Below are positions 33,580 through 43,443 of a stretch of DNA of 64,000 nt, piece after piece (the first letter of the stretch is position 1; each line of letters starts with the position of its first letter). The notes under the pieces are model-generated. The model made no database searches. It saw nothing but the letters and a program-made list of their open reading frames with translations, and was not told the origin of the DNA. Source of the stretch: Alphaproteobacteria bacterium (GTDB taxonomy: Bacteria; Pseudomonadota; Alphaproteobacteria; TMED109). The translations under genes were made by a program, and so were the position numbers. Location: NCBI GenBank assembly GCA_030828505.1, contig JAURCJ010000004.1, positions 55,694 to 119,693 on the forward strand, written 5' to 3'.

Positions 33580-35433
33580 ATGTCAAATAAACAAGAAAAT
33601 ATAGAAGTAGAATCATTTGCAGACCTTTTTGCAGAACAAATCAAAAAGGATGAAAAAAAAGAAGGTCAAGTAGTTAAAGGTACAGTCGTATCAATAGAAA
33701 ATGATATGATGATTGTTGATGTAGGTTATAAAACAGAAGGTAGAATAAGTTTAAGAGAATTTTCTGGTAAAGACAATAATAAAATCCCAGTAGAGGGAGA
33801 TATTATTGATGTATATTTAGAAAAAGTAGAAAATAGGAATGGAGAAGCTGTTTTATCAAGGGAAAAAGCAAGGAGAGAAGAATCATGGGGAACCCTTGAA
33901 AAAGCTTCCGAGGATAAAGAAAAAGTAAATGGAACTATATTTGGGAGAGTAAAGGGAGGTTTTTCTGTTGATTTAGATGGGGCAATAGCTTTTCTTCCAG
34001 GTAGTCAAGTAGACGTGAGACCTACAAGAGATGCAAATCATTTAGTTGGAAGCTCTCAATTATTTCATATTTTAAAAATGGATAGGAGACGAGGAAACAT
34101 AGTTGTTTCTAGGAGGTCTGTATTAGAAGAATCACGAGCGGAAGCTAAAGCAGAATTAGTTTCTACAATGGAAGAAGGCCAAATATTAGAAGGTATTATA
34201 AAAAACATTACTGATTACGGTGCATTTGTAGATTTAGGAGAAGTTGACGGCTTGTTACATGTTACTGATATTTCATGGAAAAGAATAAGTCACCCTACTG
34301 AAGCTTTATCTATAGGTCAAAAAGTTAAAGTGCAAGTTATCAAGTTTAATGCAGATACTCAAAGAATTAGTTTGGGAATGAAACAATTAGAAGAAGACCC
34401 ATGGGAAATAGCGCAAAACAAATACAATGTTGATGATATATTTTCTGGAAGAGTTACTAATATTACTGATTATGGAGCCTTTGTTGAACTTGAATCAGGA
34501 ATAGAAGGACTTGTTCATGTTTCTGAAATGAGTTGGACAAAAAAAAATATGCAGCCTGGTAAGATAGTTTCAACCTCTGAAGAAGTTAAAGTAAAAGTGT
34601 TAGAAATAGATTCTGAAAAACGAAGAATTAGCTTAGGTATGAAACAATGCAAGCCTAACCCTTGGATAGACTTACAAAATAATTATGAAATTGGAACATT
34701 AGTTGACGGTGAAATTAAATCTATTACTGAATTTGGTATTTTTATTGGTTTACCAGGCGAGATGGATGGCTTAATTCATCTTTCTGATTTGGATTGGAAT
34801 TCTTCTGGCGAAGACTTAATTGGTAATTTTAAGAAAGGGGATATGATTAAAGCTAAATTGCTTGAAATAGATGTAGATAAAGAAAGAGTTAGTTTAGGAA
34901 TTAAACAATTAACTCAAGATCCAATGGAAGGTAATAATAAACTAAAAAAAGGTAACGTTGTTACTTCAGTTATTAAAAGTATTACTGAAAAAGGTTTACA
35001 CGTAGAGATTTCTGAAGGTGTAAATGGTTTTGTAAAAAAGTCAGAATTATCCAAGGAAAAGTCAGATCAAAGAGTTGATAGATTCGCTGTTGATGAAAAA
35101 ATAGATGCGAGAATTACATCAGTGGACCCTAAAAGCAGGGAGGTTATTCTTTCTATAAAAGCTTTACAAGTAGCTGAAGAAAAACAAGCTCTTAAGGATT
35201 ATGGTTCTGTTGATTCTGGAGCATCACTAGGAGACATTCTAGGAGCAGCATTAGAAGAAAAAGCTAAAATAGAAAATAAAAGTGGGAGTACAGAAGATAA
35301 AGAAGAAAAGACTACACCCAAAAAAAGTCAAAAAGATAAGCCAAAAAAAGAAGTAAAAACTAAGTCAAAATCTACAGCTAAAAAATCTACTCCTAGAGAT
35401 AAGACAGAATCTAAAAAAGATAAGAAAGAGTAA
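33580..35433 (+). CDS. rpsA: 30S ribosomal protein S1
   Basis: A 617-residue RNA-binding protein that helps load mRNA on the 30S subunit. Six S1 (OB-fold) repeats can be followed; repeats 3 and 4 are the clearest, each with ITDYGAFV and GL(L/V)HV(T/S)(D/E). The first two are the divergent ribosome-docking domains. The last 60 or so residues form a Lys/Glu-rich tail longer than in E. coli S1 and probably disordered. The 80-base leader between cmk and rpsA may carry autoregulation, but no structure is evident. Confidence 0.97.
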   Translation: MSNKQENIEVESFADLFAEQIKKDEKKEGQVVKGTVVSIENDMMIVDVGYKTEGRISLREFSGKDNNKIPVEGDIIDVYLEKVENRNGEAVLSREKARREESWGTLEKASEDKEKVNGTIFGRVKGGFSVDLDGAIAFLPGSQVDVRPTRDANHLVGSSQLFHILKMDRRRGNIVVSRRSVLEESRAEAKAELVSTMEEGQILEGIIKNITDYGAFVDLGEVDGLLHVTDISWKRISHPTEALSIGQKVKVQVIKFNADTQRISLGMKQLEEDPWEIAQNKYNVDDIFSGRVTNITDYGAFVELESGIEGLVHVSEMSWTKKNMQPGKIVSTSEEVKVKVLEIDSEKRRISLGMKQCKPNPWIDLQNNYEIGTLVDGEIKSITEFGIFIGLPGEMDGLIHLSDLDWNSSGEDLIGNFKKGDMIKAKLLEIDVDKERVSLGIKQLTQDPMEGNNKLKKGNVVTSVIKSITEKGLHVEISEGVNGFVKKSELSKEKSDQRVDRFAVDEKIDARITSVDPKSREVILSIKALQVAEEKQALKDYGSVDSGASLGDILGAALEEKAKIENKSGSTEDKEEKTTPKKSQKDKPKKEVKTKSKSTAKKSTPRDKTESKKDKKE

Positions 35434-35482
35434 TACTTTTTTTATAAATAAAATAGTTTATTAATTTTATGATTGATGGCAG

Positions 35483-35521
35483 AATAATTCTATAATGTAG
35501 GGACATTATAGAATTATTTTT
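35483..35521 (+). terminator. Perfect 16-bp hairpin with T tail between rpsA and ihfB
   Basis: AATAATTCTATAATGT (35483-35498) pairs without mismatch with 35503-35518 around an AGGG loop, and T residues follow. It sits 49 bases after the rpsA stop and 15 bases before the ihfB start, so it may act as terminator, attenuator or mRNA end stabiliser. The stem is AT-rich, so its strength as a terminator is moderate. Confidence 0.72.
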
Positions 35522-35536
35522 ATTGAAAGTTATTTA

Positions 35537-35815
35537 ATGACTCGAAGTGAACTAGTATTATTAGTAAAAAAGCAAAGCCCCGATATGGATAGCAATGATT
35601 TAGAGTTAGCTATAGAATTATTTTTAAATGAGATTAGTGCAGGCCTAACATCAGGAAGTAGAGTAGAATTAAGAGGTTTTGGTTCTTTTTCCGTAAAAAG
35701 TAGAAGCCCTCGAATAGCCAGAAACCCTAGAACTGGAGAAAAAGTCCAAATTGGAAGTAGATTATTACCTTATTTTAAAGCCGGAAAAGAACTTAATAAT
35801 TTAATAAATTCCTAA
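35537..35815 (+). CDS. ihfB: Integration host factor beta subunit
   Basis: A 92-residue DNA-bending protein of the HU/IHF family. It has the family signature around RGFGSFSVKSRSPRIARNPRTGEKV, with the DNA-intercalating proline loop (RNPRTG). The placement between rpsA and lapA is the usual ihfB site in proteobacteria. With IhfA it bends DNA by about 160 degrees and assists sigma-54 promoters, of interest because rpoN is in this window. Confidence 0.94.
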   Translation: MTRSELVLLVKKQSPDMDSNDLELAIELFLNEISAGLTSGSRVELRGFGSFSVKSRSPRIARNPRTGEKVQIGSRLLPYFKAGKELNNLINS

Positions 35816-35836
35816 GTGCTAATTTAAAGGCATCTA

Positions 35837-36052
35837 ATGTTTAAAAAACTTTTTTCAAAATTAGTATTCTTCTTTTTTTTCTTATTAGTAATATTTTTCT
35901 CTATTGAAAATTCAGAAAATATATCTATAGGTATTTGGCCTATATCTTATAAAATAGAAATTCCTATATTCTTTTTGACTATTGTTTCTATAACTATAGG
36001 AGTATTTATTGGAATGTGCTTATCTTTATATTCAAGAATTAATAGAAAATAA
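35837..36052 (+). CDS. lapA: LapA (DUF1049) family membrane protein
   Basis: A 71-residue protein with two hydrophobic helices (about residues 8-24 and 42-65) joined by a short extracytoplasmic loop containing the IWPISYKIEIP segment typical of LapA. In gammaproteobacteria LapA works with LapB in controlling LPS synthesis. Here lapB is not adjacent. The position after ihfB is conserved. It is followed 21 bases later by pyrF. Confidence 0.82.
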   Translation: MFKKLFSKLVFFFFFLLVIFFSIENSENISIGIWPISYKIEIPIFFLTIVSITIGVFIGMCLSLYSRINRK

Positions 36053-36073
36053 ACTTATTGAAAGTATTTTATT

Positions 36074-36778
36074 ATGGATATTAAAAATAAAATAATTGTA
36101 GCTATCGACACTATAGATTCAGTCCAAGCTTTAAAATTAGTTAAAACAATCCCAGGTGCAGGTGCTATTAAATTAGGGTTAGAATATTTTTGTTTTAATG
36201 GACCAGAAGGTATAAAACTTATATCTAAAACAGGAGCAAAAATATTTCTAGACCTAAAATTTCATGACATTCCTAATACAGTTGCTGGAGCTATAAAAGC
36301 TATTTTGCATTTACAGCCTTATATGATTACTGTCCATTTATCTGGTGGCTATGATATGTTGATAAGGGCTAATGAAGCAGTTACTGAATATTGTATTAAA
36401 AATTCTGTAAAAAAACCAATAATATTAGGTGTTTCTGTGCTTACTAGTTTAGATGAGAAAGATTTTATTTCATTAGGTATTAAAGGTAAAGTTCAAGAAC
36501 AAGTAATACGTTTAGCTAAATTAGCACAAAATACAGGTTTAGATGGTTTAGTAAGCTCTGCAAAAGAATTAAAAATAATTAGAAAAGAAATTGGCCAGAA
36601 CCTCTTGCTGGTTACGCCAGGTATTAGGCCGACTGGCGGGCAAATTAATGACCAAAAAAGAATAGTCACTCCGAGTCAGGCTATTAATGATGGAGCTAAC
36701 TTCTTGGTTATCGGAAGGCCCATAACAGCTGCTAAGGATCCCAAAGAGGCGCTAAATTATATAGCTAAAGAAGTCTAA
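36074..36778 (+). CDS. pyrF: Orotidine-5'-phosphate decarboxylase
   Basis: A 234-residue TIM-barrel enzyme converting OMP to UMP in pyrimidine synthesis. The signature FLDLKFHDIPNTV contains the catalytic Asp-x-Lys-x2-D set, and the phosphate-binding end (TPGIRPTGG, IGRPITAAKDP) is clear. Only one base separates it from trpF, so the two are co-translated. Confidence 0.97.
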   Translation: MDIKNKIIVAIDTIDSVQALKLVKTIPGAGAIKLGLEYFCFNGPEGIKLISKTGAKIFLDLKFHDIPNTVAGAIKAILHLQPYMITVHLSGGYDMLIRANEAVTEYCIKNSVKKPIILGVSVLTSLDEKDFISLGIKGKVQEQVIRLAKLAQNTGLDGLVSSAKELKIIRKEIGQNLLLVTPGIRPTGGQINDQKRIVTPSQAINDGANFLVIGRPITAAKDPKEALNYIAKEV

Positions 36779-36779
36779 T

Positions 36780-37433
36780 ATGAATTATCAAACTAAAATA
36801 AAGTTTTGTGGTTTAACGAGCTATGATGATGTTGCTTTTGCGAATAAAAATAATATTTACATGATAGGCTTTATATTCGTTAAAGGTTCATCAAGATTTA
36901 TAAAATTTAGTAAAGCAAAAGAGATTATTTCAAAATTTGAAAATGATTTAAATATAGTAGGAGTATTTGTAGATGCTGATGATGAATGGATAGATTTAGC
37001 ATTAGATGCGGGAGTAAATTATATTCAATTACATGGAGAAGAAAGTCCAGAAAGATGTGAAGAAATAAAAAATCTTTTTAAAAAACCTATAATAAAAGCA
37101 ATACCAATTGAAAAAGAGAAAGATTTAAAAAATATAGAAGCTTATAACGATGTATGTGATTATTTTTTATTAGATAAAAAAAATAAAAATAAATCAGGTT
37201 TTAATGGAGGTACAGGTGAGAATTTTGATTGGCAAATAATAAGTAAAAATAAAGAATGGTTAAATGAATATAAGCCTTGGATATTGTCAGGCGGACTAAA
37301 TATAAATAATATTAAAGAAGCAATTAGATTAACTGGAACCAAAGCTATAGATGTTTCTTCTGGTATAGAGTATAATCCTGGAATTAAAAGTATTGAGTTA
37401 ATGGAACTATTTATTAAAAAAGTCAGAAACTAG
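36780..37433 (+). CDS. trpF: Phosphoribosylanthranilate isomerase
   Basis: A 217-residue TIM-barrel enzyme of tryptophan synthesis (Amadori isomerisation of PRA to CdRP). The KFCGLTSYDD start holds the catalytic Cys (Cys10), YIQLHGEES contains the expected central motif, and the end (LSGGLN, DVSSGIE) binds phosphate. It is followed 24 bases later by trpB. trpC and trpD are not in this window. Confidence 0.95.
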   Translation: MNYQTKIKFCGLTSYDDVAFANKNNIYMIGFIFVKGSSRFIKFSKAKEIISKFENDLNIVGVFVDADDEWIDLALDAGVNYIQLHGEESPERCEEIKNLFKKPIIKAIPIEKEKDLKNIEAYNDVCDYFLLDKKNKNKSGFNGGTGENFDWQIISKNKEWLNEYKPWILSGGLNINNIKEAIRLTGTKAIDVSSGIEYNPGIKSIELMELFIKKVRN

Positions 37434-37457
37434 GCAAAAGGTTAAAAGGATTAAAGA

Positions 37458-38672
37458 ATGAAGCAAAAAGTGAACTCTTACAAAAATGGCCCTGATAAGG
37501 ATGGTTTTTTCGATATTTTTGGAGGAAGATTTGTAGCAGAAACTTTAATGCCACTAATATTAGATTTAGAAAAAGAATATAATCAAGCAAGAAAAGATAA
37601 AGGTTTTATCACAGAACTTAAATATTGGAATAAACATTATATTGGCAGGCCATCTCCATTGTATTTTGCATCTAGAATTACAAAAGAATTAGGTGGAGCA
37701 AAAGTTTATTTTAAAAGAGATGAGCTAAATCATACTGGTGCTCACAAAATCAATAATTGTATAGGCCAAGTTCTTTTAGCAAAAAGAATGGGTAAAAATA
37801 GAATAATTGCAGAGACTGGAGCTGGACAGCATGGAGTTGCTACCGCAACTGTATGTGCACTTTTTGGTCTTCCTTGCACAGTATACATGGGGGCTAAGGA
37901 TATTGAAAGACAAGCACCTAACGTCTTTAGAATGAAGCTATTAGGAGCAAAAATAGTATCCGTAGAGTCTGGATCACAAAGTTTAAAAGATGCTATGAAT
38001 GAAGCACTTAGAGCTTGGGTATCCAATGTAGAAGATACTTTTTACATAATTGGTACAGCTGCAGGTCCACATCCTTATCCTATGTTAGTTAGAGATTTTC
38101 AAGCTGTTATAGGGGAAGAAACTAAGGAACAAATTTTAGAGGCTGAGGGAAGATTACCTGATAGCTTGGTAGCTTGTATTGGTGGAGGTTCTAATGCATT
38201 AGGACTATTTTATCCTTTTCTAGATGATATTTCAGTAAGCTTATACGGGGTTGAGGCAGCGGGGAAGGGTTTAAAGTCTAAAGAGCACGCAGCTTCTTTA
38301 TCTCTTGGATCACCAGGAGTATTACATGGAAATAGAACATATTTATTACACGACGAACATGGGCAAATAATAGAGGCTCATTCAATATCAGCAGGTTTGG
38401 ATTACCCAGGCGTAGGTCCAGAACATTCTTATTTAAAAGATGTGAAAAGAGTAAATTATGTAGGTATTACAGATAATGAAGCTTTAGAAGCGTTTAAATT
38501 TTGTGCTAAATTAGAAGGTATTCTTCCAGCTTTGGAGCCTTCGCATGCTCTTGGTTATGTTATGAAAATTGCTCCTAAACTTGATAAAAATAATATCATA
38601 ATTATGAATTTATGTGGGCGAGGTGATAAAGATGTATTTACAGTTGCAGATGCTCTCGGGGTTAAATTATAA
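37458..38672 (+). CDS. trpB: Tryptophan synthase beta subunit
   Basis: A 404-residue PLP enzyme that joins indole with serine. The PLP lysine is in [12 protein letters not shown], followed by [10 protein letters not shown] and the phosphate-binding GGGSNALG. Start at 37458 follows a Shine-Dalgarno AAAAGGA. Its stop overlaps the trpA start by one base (TAATG), which couples synthesis of the two subunits of the alpha2-beta2 complex. Confidence 0.98.
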   Translation: MKQKVNSYKNGPDKDGFFDIFGGRFVAETLMPLILDLEKEYNQARKDKGFITELKYWNKHYIGRPSPLYFASRITKELGGAKVYFKRDELNHTGAHKINNCIGQVLLAKRMGKNRIIAETGAGQHGVATATVCALFGLPCTVYMGAKDIERQAPNVFRMKLLGAKIVSVESGSQSLKDAMNEALRAWVSNVEDTFYIIGTAAGPHPYPMLVRDFQAVIGEETKEQILEAEGRLPDSLVACIGGGSNALGLFYPFLDDISVSLYGVEAAGKGLKSKEHAASLSLGSPGVLHGNRTYLLHDEHGQIIEAHSISAGLDYPGVGPEHSYLKDVKRVNYVGITDNEALEAFKFCAKLEGILPALEPSHALGYVMKIAPKLDKNNIIIMNLCGRGDKDVFTVADALGVKL

Positions 38673-39502
38673 TGATTAAGGGAGGTCGCATAAAGAATAA
38701 GTTCATACAACTTGAAGAAGAGAATAAAACAGGGTTAATAACTTTCATAACTGCTGGAGATCCTAATTATAATATTTCTTTAGAAATTATGAAGAAGTTG
38801 CCAGATTCAGGAGCTGATATTATAGAAATTGGTATGCCTTTTACTGACCCAATGGCAGATGGGCCTGGAATTCAAGCTTCGTATTTGCGAGCTTTAAAAG
38901 AAGGGCAAAATTTAAAAAAAACTATCAGATTAATTAAAAGTTTCCGTAAAAGTGATATGGATACGCCGGTTGTATTAATGGGTTATTATAATCCTATATA
39001 TAAATTTGGAGTAAAAAATTTTTTAAATGAAGCTAAAAAGGCTGGTATTGATGGTTTAATAATAGTTGATTTGCCTCCAGAAGCTGATGAAGAGCTCTGT
39101 ATTCCAGCTTCCAAATATAATATAGACTTTATTCGTTTAGCTACCCCTACATCAAGTATTAATAGATTGCCAACGATAATAAATAATTCTTCTGGTTTTT
39201 TATATTATGTTTCTGTACTTGGAATAACAGGTTCAAAAACTCCAAAAATATCAAATATTAAAAAAAATATAAAAAAAATTAAAAGTTTAACAAATATTCC
39301 TATAGCTGTAGGTTTCGGGATAAAAACACCTATTCAGGCTTTAGAAATAGCAGAAATTGCTGATGCTATTGTAGTTGGTTCAGCTATTATAGAAAAAATC
39401 TTTAAAGCATATATTAAAAATAATAGTGACGTAGATTTTATTGTAGGTGAAACATCAGCTTTTGTTAAAAGTTTATCAAATGCTATAAATAGTAAAAATT
39501 AA
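38672..39502 (+). CDS. trpA: Tryptophan synthase alpha subunit
   Basis: A 276-residue TIM barrel that cleaves indole-3-glycerol phosphate to indole and channels it to TrpB. The catalytic Glu is in DIIEIGMPFTDPMADG, with Asp in GLIIVDLPPEA. The C-terminal phosphate site (VGFGIKTP, VVGSAI) is intact. It begins within the trpB stop codon and is followed 12 bases later by accD. Confidence 0.97.
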   Translation: MIKGGRIKNKFIQLEEENKTGLITFITAGDPNYNISLEIMKKLPDSGADIIEIGMPFTDPMADGPGIQASYLRALKEGQNLKKTIRLIKSFRKSDMDTPVVLMGYYNPIYKFGVKNFLNEAKKAGIDGLIIVDLPPEADEELCIPASKYNIDFIRLATPTSSINRLPTIINNSSGFLYYVSVLGITGSKTPKISNIKKNIKKIKSLTNIPIAVGFGIKTPIQALEIAEIADAIVVGSAIIEKIFKAYIKNNSDVDFIVGETSAFVKSLSNAINSKN

Positions 39503-39514
39503 AAGGAAAATTTA

Positions 39515-40390
39515 ATGAGTTGGTTATCTAATTTTGTTCGGCCTAAATTAAGAGCTCTTATAAAAAAAACTGATAGTGCAAATAATTTATGGATTAAATG
39601 TAATGGTTGTGAACAAATGGTTTATCATAAAGATCTTAAAGATACTTTGAGAGTGTGTCCTACTTGTGATTATCATATGAAAATGTCTGCTAAGGAAAGA
39701 ATTGAATGGTTATTGGATGAGGGTACTGTAAAAGAATTAAGTATACCTAAAACCAATATTGACCCATTAAAGTTTAAAGATAGTAAAAAATATATAGATA
39801 GAATTAAAGAGGCTAAATCTAAATCTAACTCTGATGAAGCTATTATTATGGCCTCCGGCCAAATAGGTGGAAATAATGCTATGGTAGTAGCCTTAGATTT
39901 TAATTTTATGGGTGGCTCCATGGGGTCTGCAGTAGGGGAAGGTTTTTTAGAGGCGTCAATAGAAGCAATTAATTTAAATATTCCACTTGTGATTTTTACT
40001 TCATCAGGTGGAGCCAGAATGCAGGAAGGGATATTTTCATTAATGCAACTTCCTAAAACAGTAGTAGCTGTTAATTCATTAAAAGAAAAAAATATTCCAT
40101 ATATAGTTGTACTAACTGACCCAACAACCGGAGGAGTGTCAGCTTCTTTTGCAATGCTCGGAGATATTACTTTTGCTGAGCCAGGAGCTTTAATTGGTTT
40201 TGCTGGACCTAGAGTTATACAAAGTACTGTTAATGAAACTCTTCCTGAAGGTTTCCAAACATCTGAGTATTTACTGGAGCATGGAATGATTGATGATGTA
40301 ATTCATAGAAAAAATCTAAAATATTCTATAGCTAACACTATTGCTCTATTGAGAAAAAATAAAACTAATGAGAAATTGTCTAGTTATTAA
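39515..40390 (+). CDS. accD: Acetyl-CoA carboxylase carboxyltransferase beta subunit
   Basis: A 291-residue subunit of the malonyl-CoA-forming carboxyltransferase in fatty-acid synthesis. An N-terminal four-cysteine zinc ribbon (Cys29, Cys32, Cys48, Cys51) precedes the crotonase-fold body with FMGGSMGSAVGE and FTSSGGARMQEG. AccA is encoded elsewhere. Its stop overlaps the folC start (TAATG). Confidence 0.97.
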   Translation: MSWLSNFVRPKLRALIKKTDSANNLWIKCNGCEQMVYHKDLKDTLRVCPTCDYHMKMSAKERIEWLLDEGTVKELSIPKTNIDPLKFKDSKKYIDRIKEAKSKSNSDEAIIMASGQIGGNNAMVVALDFNFMGGSMGSAVGEGFLEASIEAINLNIPLVIFTSSGGARMQEGIFSLMQLPKTVVAVNSLKEKNIPYIVVLTDPTTGGVSASFAMLGDITFAEPGALIGFAGPRVIQSTVNETLPEGFQTSEYLLEHGMIDDVIHRKNLKYSIANTIALLRKNKTNEKLSSY

Positions 40391-41673
40391 TGAATAATCA
40401 ATTTTTAGCAAGACTAGAAAAATTAACATCTAATTACCCTAAAGTAATAGACCTTTCTTTAAGTAGGGTGAAAAAATTATTAAATAAATTAGATAATCCG
40501 CACTTAAAACTTCCTCCAATAATTCATGTTGCTGGAACAAATGGAAAAGGATCAACTATTGCTTTTATGTATAATTCTTTAAAATGTGCAGGTAAAAATG
40601 TTCATGTTTATACGTCTCCTCATTTAATAGAAGTTACAGAAAGAATAATTATAGCTAACAAACAAATTAGCTACAATAAGCTATTTAAAGCGTTGGATTA
40701 TTGCGAAAAAGTTAATGGAGGAGAAGCTATTACTCAGTTTGAATTATTAACTTGTATTGCGTTCTATTTAATGTCTAAAACTAAAGCAGATGTTGCTTTA
40801 ATAGAGACAGGGTTGGGTGGTAGATTAGATGCGACAAATGTTATTCAAAAACCTATCATTACTATAATTACAAGTATTTCAATGGATCATTCTGATTTTT
40901 TAGGTAAAAAATTGATTTCTATTGCTAAAGAGAAAGCAGGAATAATTAAGAAAAATGTACCTTGTATTTCTGCTCCCCAAACTAAAGAAGTTGAAAAAGA
41001 ATTAATTAATAAATGTAAGGCTAAGCAAGCGGAACTTATTGTATGTAATAAAGACTCTTTTTTAAGAATTAATGATTTTGGTTTTAAAATCAACCTTCCA
41101 ACTATTAAAAAATATCTTTTCTCAAAACCCTCTTTAGAAGGACCACATCAAATAATTAATGCCACTTTAGCTATTACAGCTTTAATTAAAATGCCAGAAT
41201 TAAATATTAGCTTGAATGATATTAATAATGGGATTGCATCAACTTATTGGCCCGGAAGATTAGAGAAAATTAATGAATCAATAATTAAAAAACATTCGAT
41301 AATAACCAAGGATGTTTGGCTAGATGGAGGCCATAATATTGCAGGTGCGGAAGCCATAAAAAAATGGATATTACATAAAGGTATAAGAAATATTATCTTA
41401 GTTTGTGGTTTTCTTAAAAATAAGGAGGCTAGAGATATTCTACTAATTTTAAAAGACCATATTAAATATATTATCTTAGTGCCCTTAAATAATAAAAAAT
41501 CATATACCGTTAAAGAACTTACAATCATTTCTAAAAACTTAAATATTAAATGTTATACTAGAAGTTCTATTAAAGAGGCTATCACATCAAATTTAATTTT
41601 AAAATCCTCAAAGGTTTTAATTTTTGGCTCTTTGTATTTGATAGGAGATGCATTAAAACTAGAGAATAATTAA
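40390..41673 (+). CDS. folC: Folylpolyglutamate synthase/dihydrofolate synthase
   Basis: A 427-residue Mur-ligase-type enzyme that adds glutamate to dihydropteroate and folates. The P-loop is HVAGTNGKGS near residues 46-55; YTSPHL and the ETGLGGRLDATN motif follow. The C-terminal domain carries WLDGGHNIAGAE. It is the usual successor of accD in proteobacteria, and its last four bases overlap the convergent trxA gene. Confidence 0.95.
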   Translation: MNNQFLARLEKLTSNYPKVIDLSLSRVKKLLNKLDNPHLKLPPIIHVAGTNGKGSTIAFMYNSLKCAGKNVHVYTSPHLIEVTERIIIANKQISYNKLFKALDYCEKVNGGEAITQFELLTCIAFYLMSKTKADVALIETGLGGRLDATNVIQKPIITIITSISMDHSDFLGKKLISIAKEKAGIIKKNVPCISAPQTKEVEKELINKCKAKQAELIVCNKDSFLRINDFGFKINLPTIKKYLFSKPSLEGPHQIINATLAITALIKMPELNISLNDINNGIASTYWPGRLEKINESIIKKHSIITKDVWLDGGHNIAGAEAIKKWILHKGIRNIILVCGFLKNKEARDILLILKDHIKYIILVPLNNKKSYTVKELTIISKNLNIKCYTRSSIKEAITSNLILKSSKVLIFGSLYLIGDALKLENN

Positions 41674-41990
41674 ATATTTTTATCTATCCATGCAGTAAGA
41701 TCAGCTTTTGAAGACATGCCTACTTTAGTATCAATAAGTTCCCCATTATTAAATAGTAGCATTGTAGGTATACCCCTTATTTGAAATTTACTAGGAGTTT
41801 CTGGGTTTTCATCTACATCTAATTTACCTATAGTAATTTTATCACTGTATTCATCTGAAATTTCTTCTAATATAGGCCCTATTTGTTTACAAGGACCGCA
41901 CCACTCAGCCCAGAAATCAACTATAATTGGTTTACCCTTTTTTATTACATTCTCTTCAAAACTGTCATCTGATATTTGTATAGTGCTCAT
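41670..41990 (-). CDS. trxA: Thioredoxin
   Basis: A 106-residue thioredoxin fold with the redox pair Cys31/Cys34 in AEWCGPCKQIGP and the cis-proline in RGIPT. It reduces protein disulfides using thioredoxin reductase. It is convergent with folC, as in many alphaproteobacteria. There the upstream neighbours are normally addA and addB; here an exonuclease I homologue occupies that place. Confidence 0.97.
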   Translation of the reverse strand: MSTIQISDDSFEENVIKKGKPIIVDFWAEWCGPCKQIGPILEEISDEYSDKITIGKLDVDENPETPSKFQIRGIPTMLLFNNGELIDTKVGMSSKADLTAWIDKNI

Positions 41991-42023
41991 TTAAAATTCC
42001 CTCATTAATAATTTTATATTAAT

Positions 42024-43442
42024 CTAGACATCTTGGTATTTTTTTTCAATATCTTCAATTAAATTATTTAAATTATTTAAATTAGTTAGAGTGGCCTTAT
42101 CATTTTCTTCCTCGTACTGCACTCTTAGGTCATCAATCTCTTTATATGCTTTAGGAATTGTGTTCCACTTTTCATCATTAGTACTAAAAATTTTTTTTGC
42201 AATTCTGCGATTAATTTTAGTAATAATTTCTTTAGGAAGAAGTGAAGGGTTTTCTTCATAAATTAATTTTTCTGCAAAATAGTAATTTCTTTCTTCTTTG
42301 AACTTACTAGCTACAGCTAATTTATTTTCCCAATTAGTAATATGGAACTCTTCCATTATAATTTTTTCAGATTGATTAGAAAAAGAATTGTAAATTGTTT
42401 CTTCAAAATTTATATCTTCTTGTGATAAAGATTCTTCATTATCTTCCGCTTGTCTTCGAAGAATTTTTTCTACTAATAATTTAAACCCTACATCAGTATT
42501 AATGATATTAGCTCTTCTTAATAATTCTTCATGAGTAATATGTTTATATTCATTTATTTTTGGAATAAAACTTGAGTCCATAATAATTGGACTTTTATTA
42601 GTTCTAATTGATCTGATAATTTTAGGGCTTTTAGACATAAAATGTTCTAAAGAATTTTCTGATAAATTAATATAGTCTTCGGGCTCATGTTTTAAGTCAA
42701 AACACTGCGCCCAATTATAAATAGGGTGATAACATATAAATGATAAAACAAATGGCATTATTTTTCCAAAAAATGTTTCTGTAGTACAAAAAAGTTTATT
42801 TCTTTCTATTACATCATTAGCATTTTCTTTATTAGAAGTTAAAAGAGTTGCCTCCCATAAATCAGGGTTTTCAGAATTTATAATTTCAGCTAGTTTGATC
42901 GTAGCTATAGTATCACCTAGAGCATCATGAGCATTAAAACCTTTAATACCGTTAAACGGTGCAATTTGATCTAATTTGAATGATAATTTACCTTTCTCAT
43001 TATTTGGAATTTTAATAGTATTTGGGAAATAGACATGGTTCGCTCTTACTATGTTTAATAAATCTGATCTTTTATTTCCATTATTTATTGTAAAATAAGG
43101 ATTAAATAGATATTTAAATAATGTTTTTCTTAAAAATTCTTCATCAAAAGATATAGAATTGTATCCTATAAATATGGCAGTGCCCCATGATTTAAATTTA
43201 TTTAACATTAATTCTATTAATGCAAAATGTGAGAGATTGGTTTGTGTTAAATCTTTTACAGAGCTTTGGTTTACTAATATAGCTTTTGGATAAGGAATAA
43301 TATCAGGCTGTAGGCAGCATCTTGCATCAAATCTATCTATCTCTTGAAAACTTGAATTTGTTAAAATTGCTCCTACTTGAATAATTTGATCCCAATTACT
43401 ATCTCTTCCTGTAGTTTCAAAATCGTAAAATATATAGTTCAT
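42024..43442 (-). CDS. Exonuclease I (SbcB)-like single-strand DNA exonuclease
   Basis: A 472-residue protein, close to the length of E. coli ExoI (475). The DEDDh exonuclease motifs are YDFETTGRDSNWDQ (Asp7, Glu9), IGYNSISFDEEF, and NAHDALGDTIATIKLA. The C-terminal half follows the ExoI plan: a beta-rich middle with NKSPIIM, then a helical end with ETIYNSF, a weak EENPSLLP box and a coiled tail. Such enzymes degrade single-stranded DNA 3'-5' and take part in recombination and mismatch repair. It stands where addAB is expected. Confidence 0.87.
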   Translation of the reverse strand: MNYIFYDFETTGRDSNWDQIIQVGAILTNSSFQEIDRFDARCCLQPDIIPYPKAILVNQSSVKDLTQTNLSHFALIELMLNKFKSWGTAIFIGYNSISFDEEFLRKTLFKYLFNPYFTINNGNKRSDLLNIVRANHVYFPNTIKIPNNEKGKLSFKLDQIAPFNGIKGFNAHDALGDTIATIKLAEIINSENPDLWEATLLTSNKENANDVIERNKLFCTTETFFGKIMPFVLSFICYHPIYNWAQCFDLKHEPEDYINLSENSLEHFMSKSPKIIRSIRTNKSPIIMDSSFIPKINEYKHITHEELLRRANIINTDVGFKLLVEKILRRQAEDNEESLSQEDINFEETIYNSFSNQSEKIIMEEFHITNWENKLAVASKFKEERNYYFAEKLIYEENPSLLPKEIITKINRRIAKKIFSTNDEKWNTIPKAYKEIDDLRVQYEEENDKATLTNLNNLNNLIEDIEKKYQDV

Positions 43443-43443
43443 T

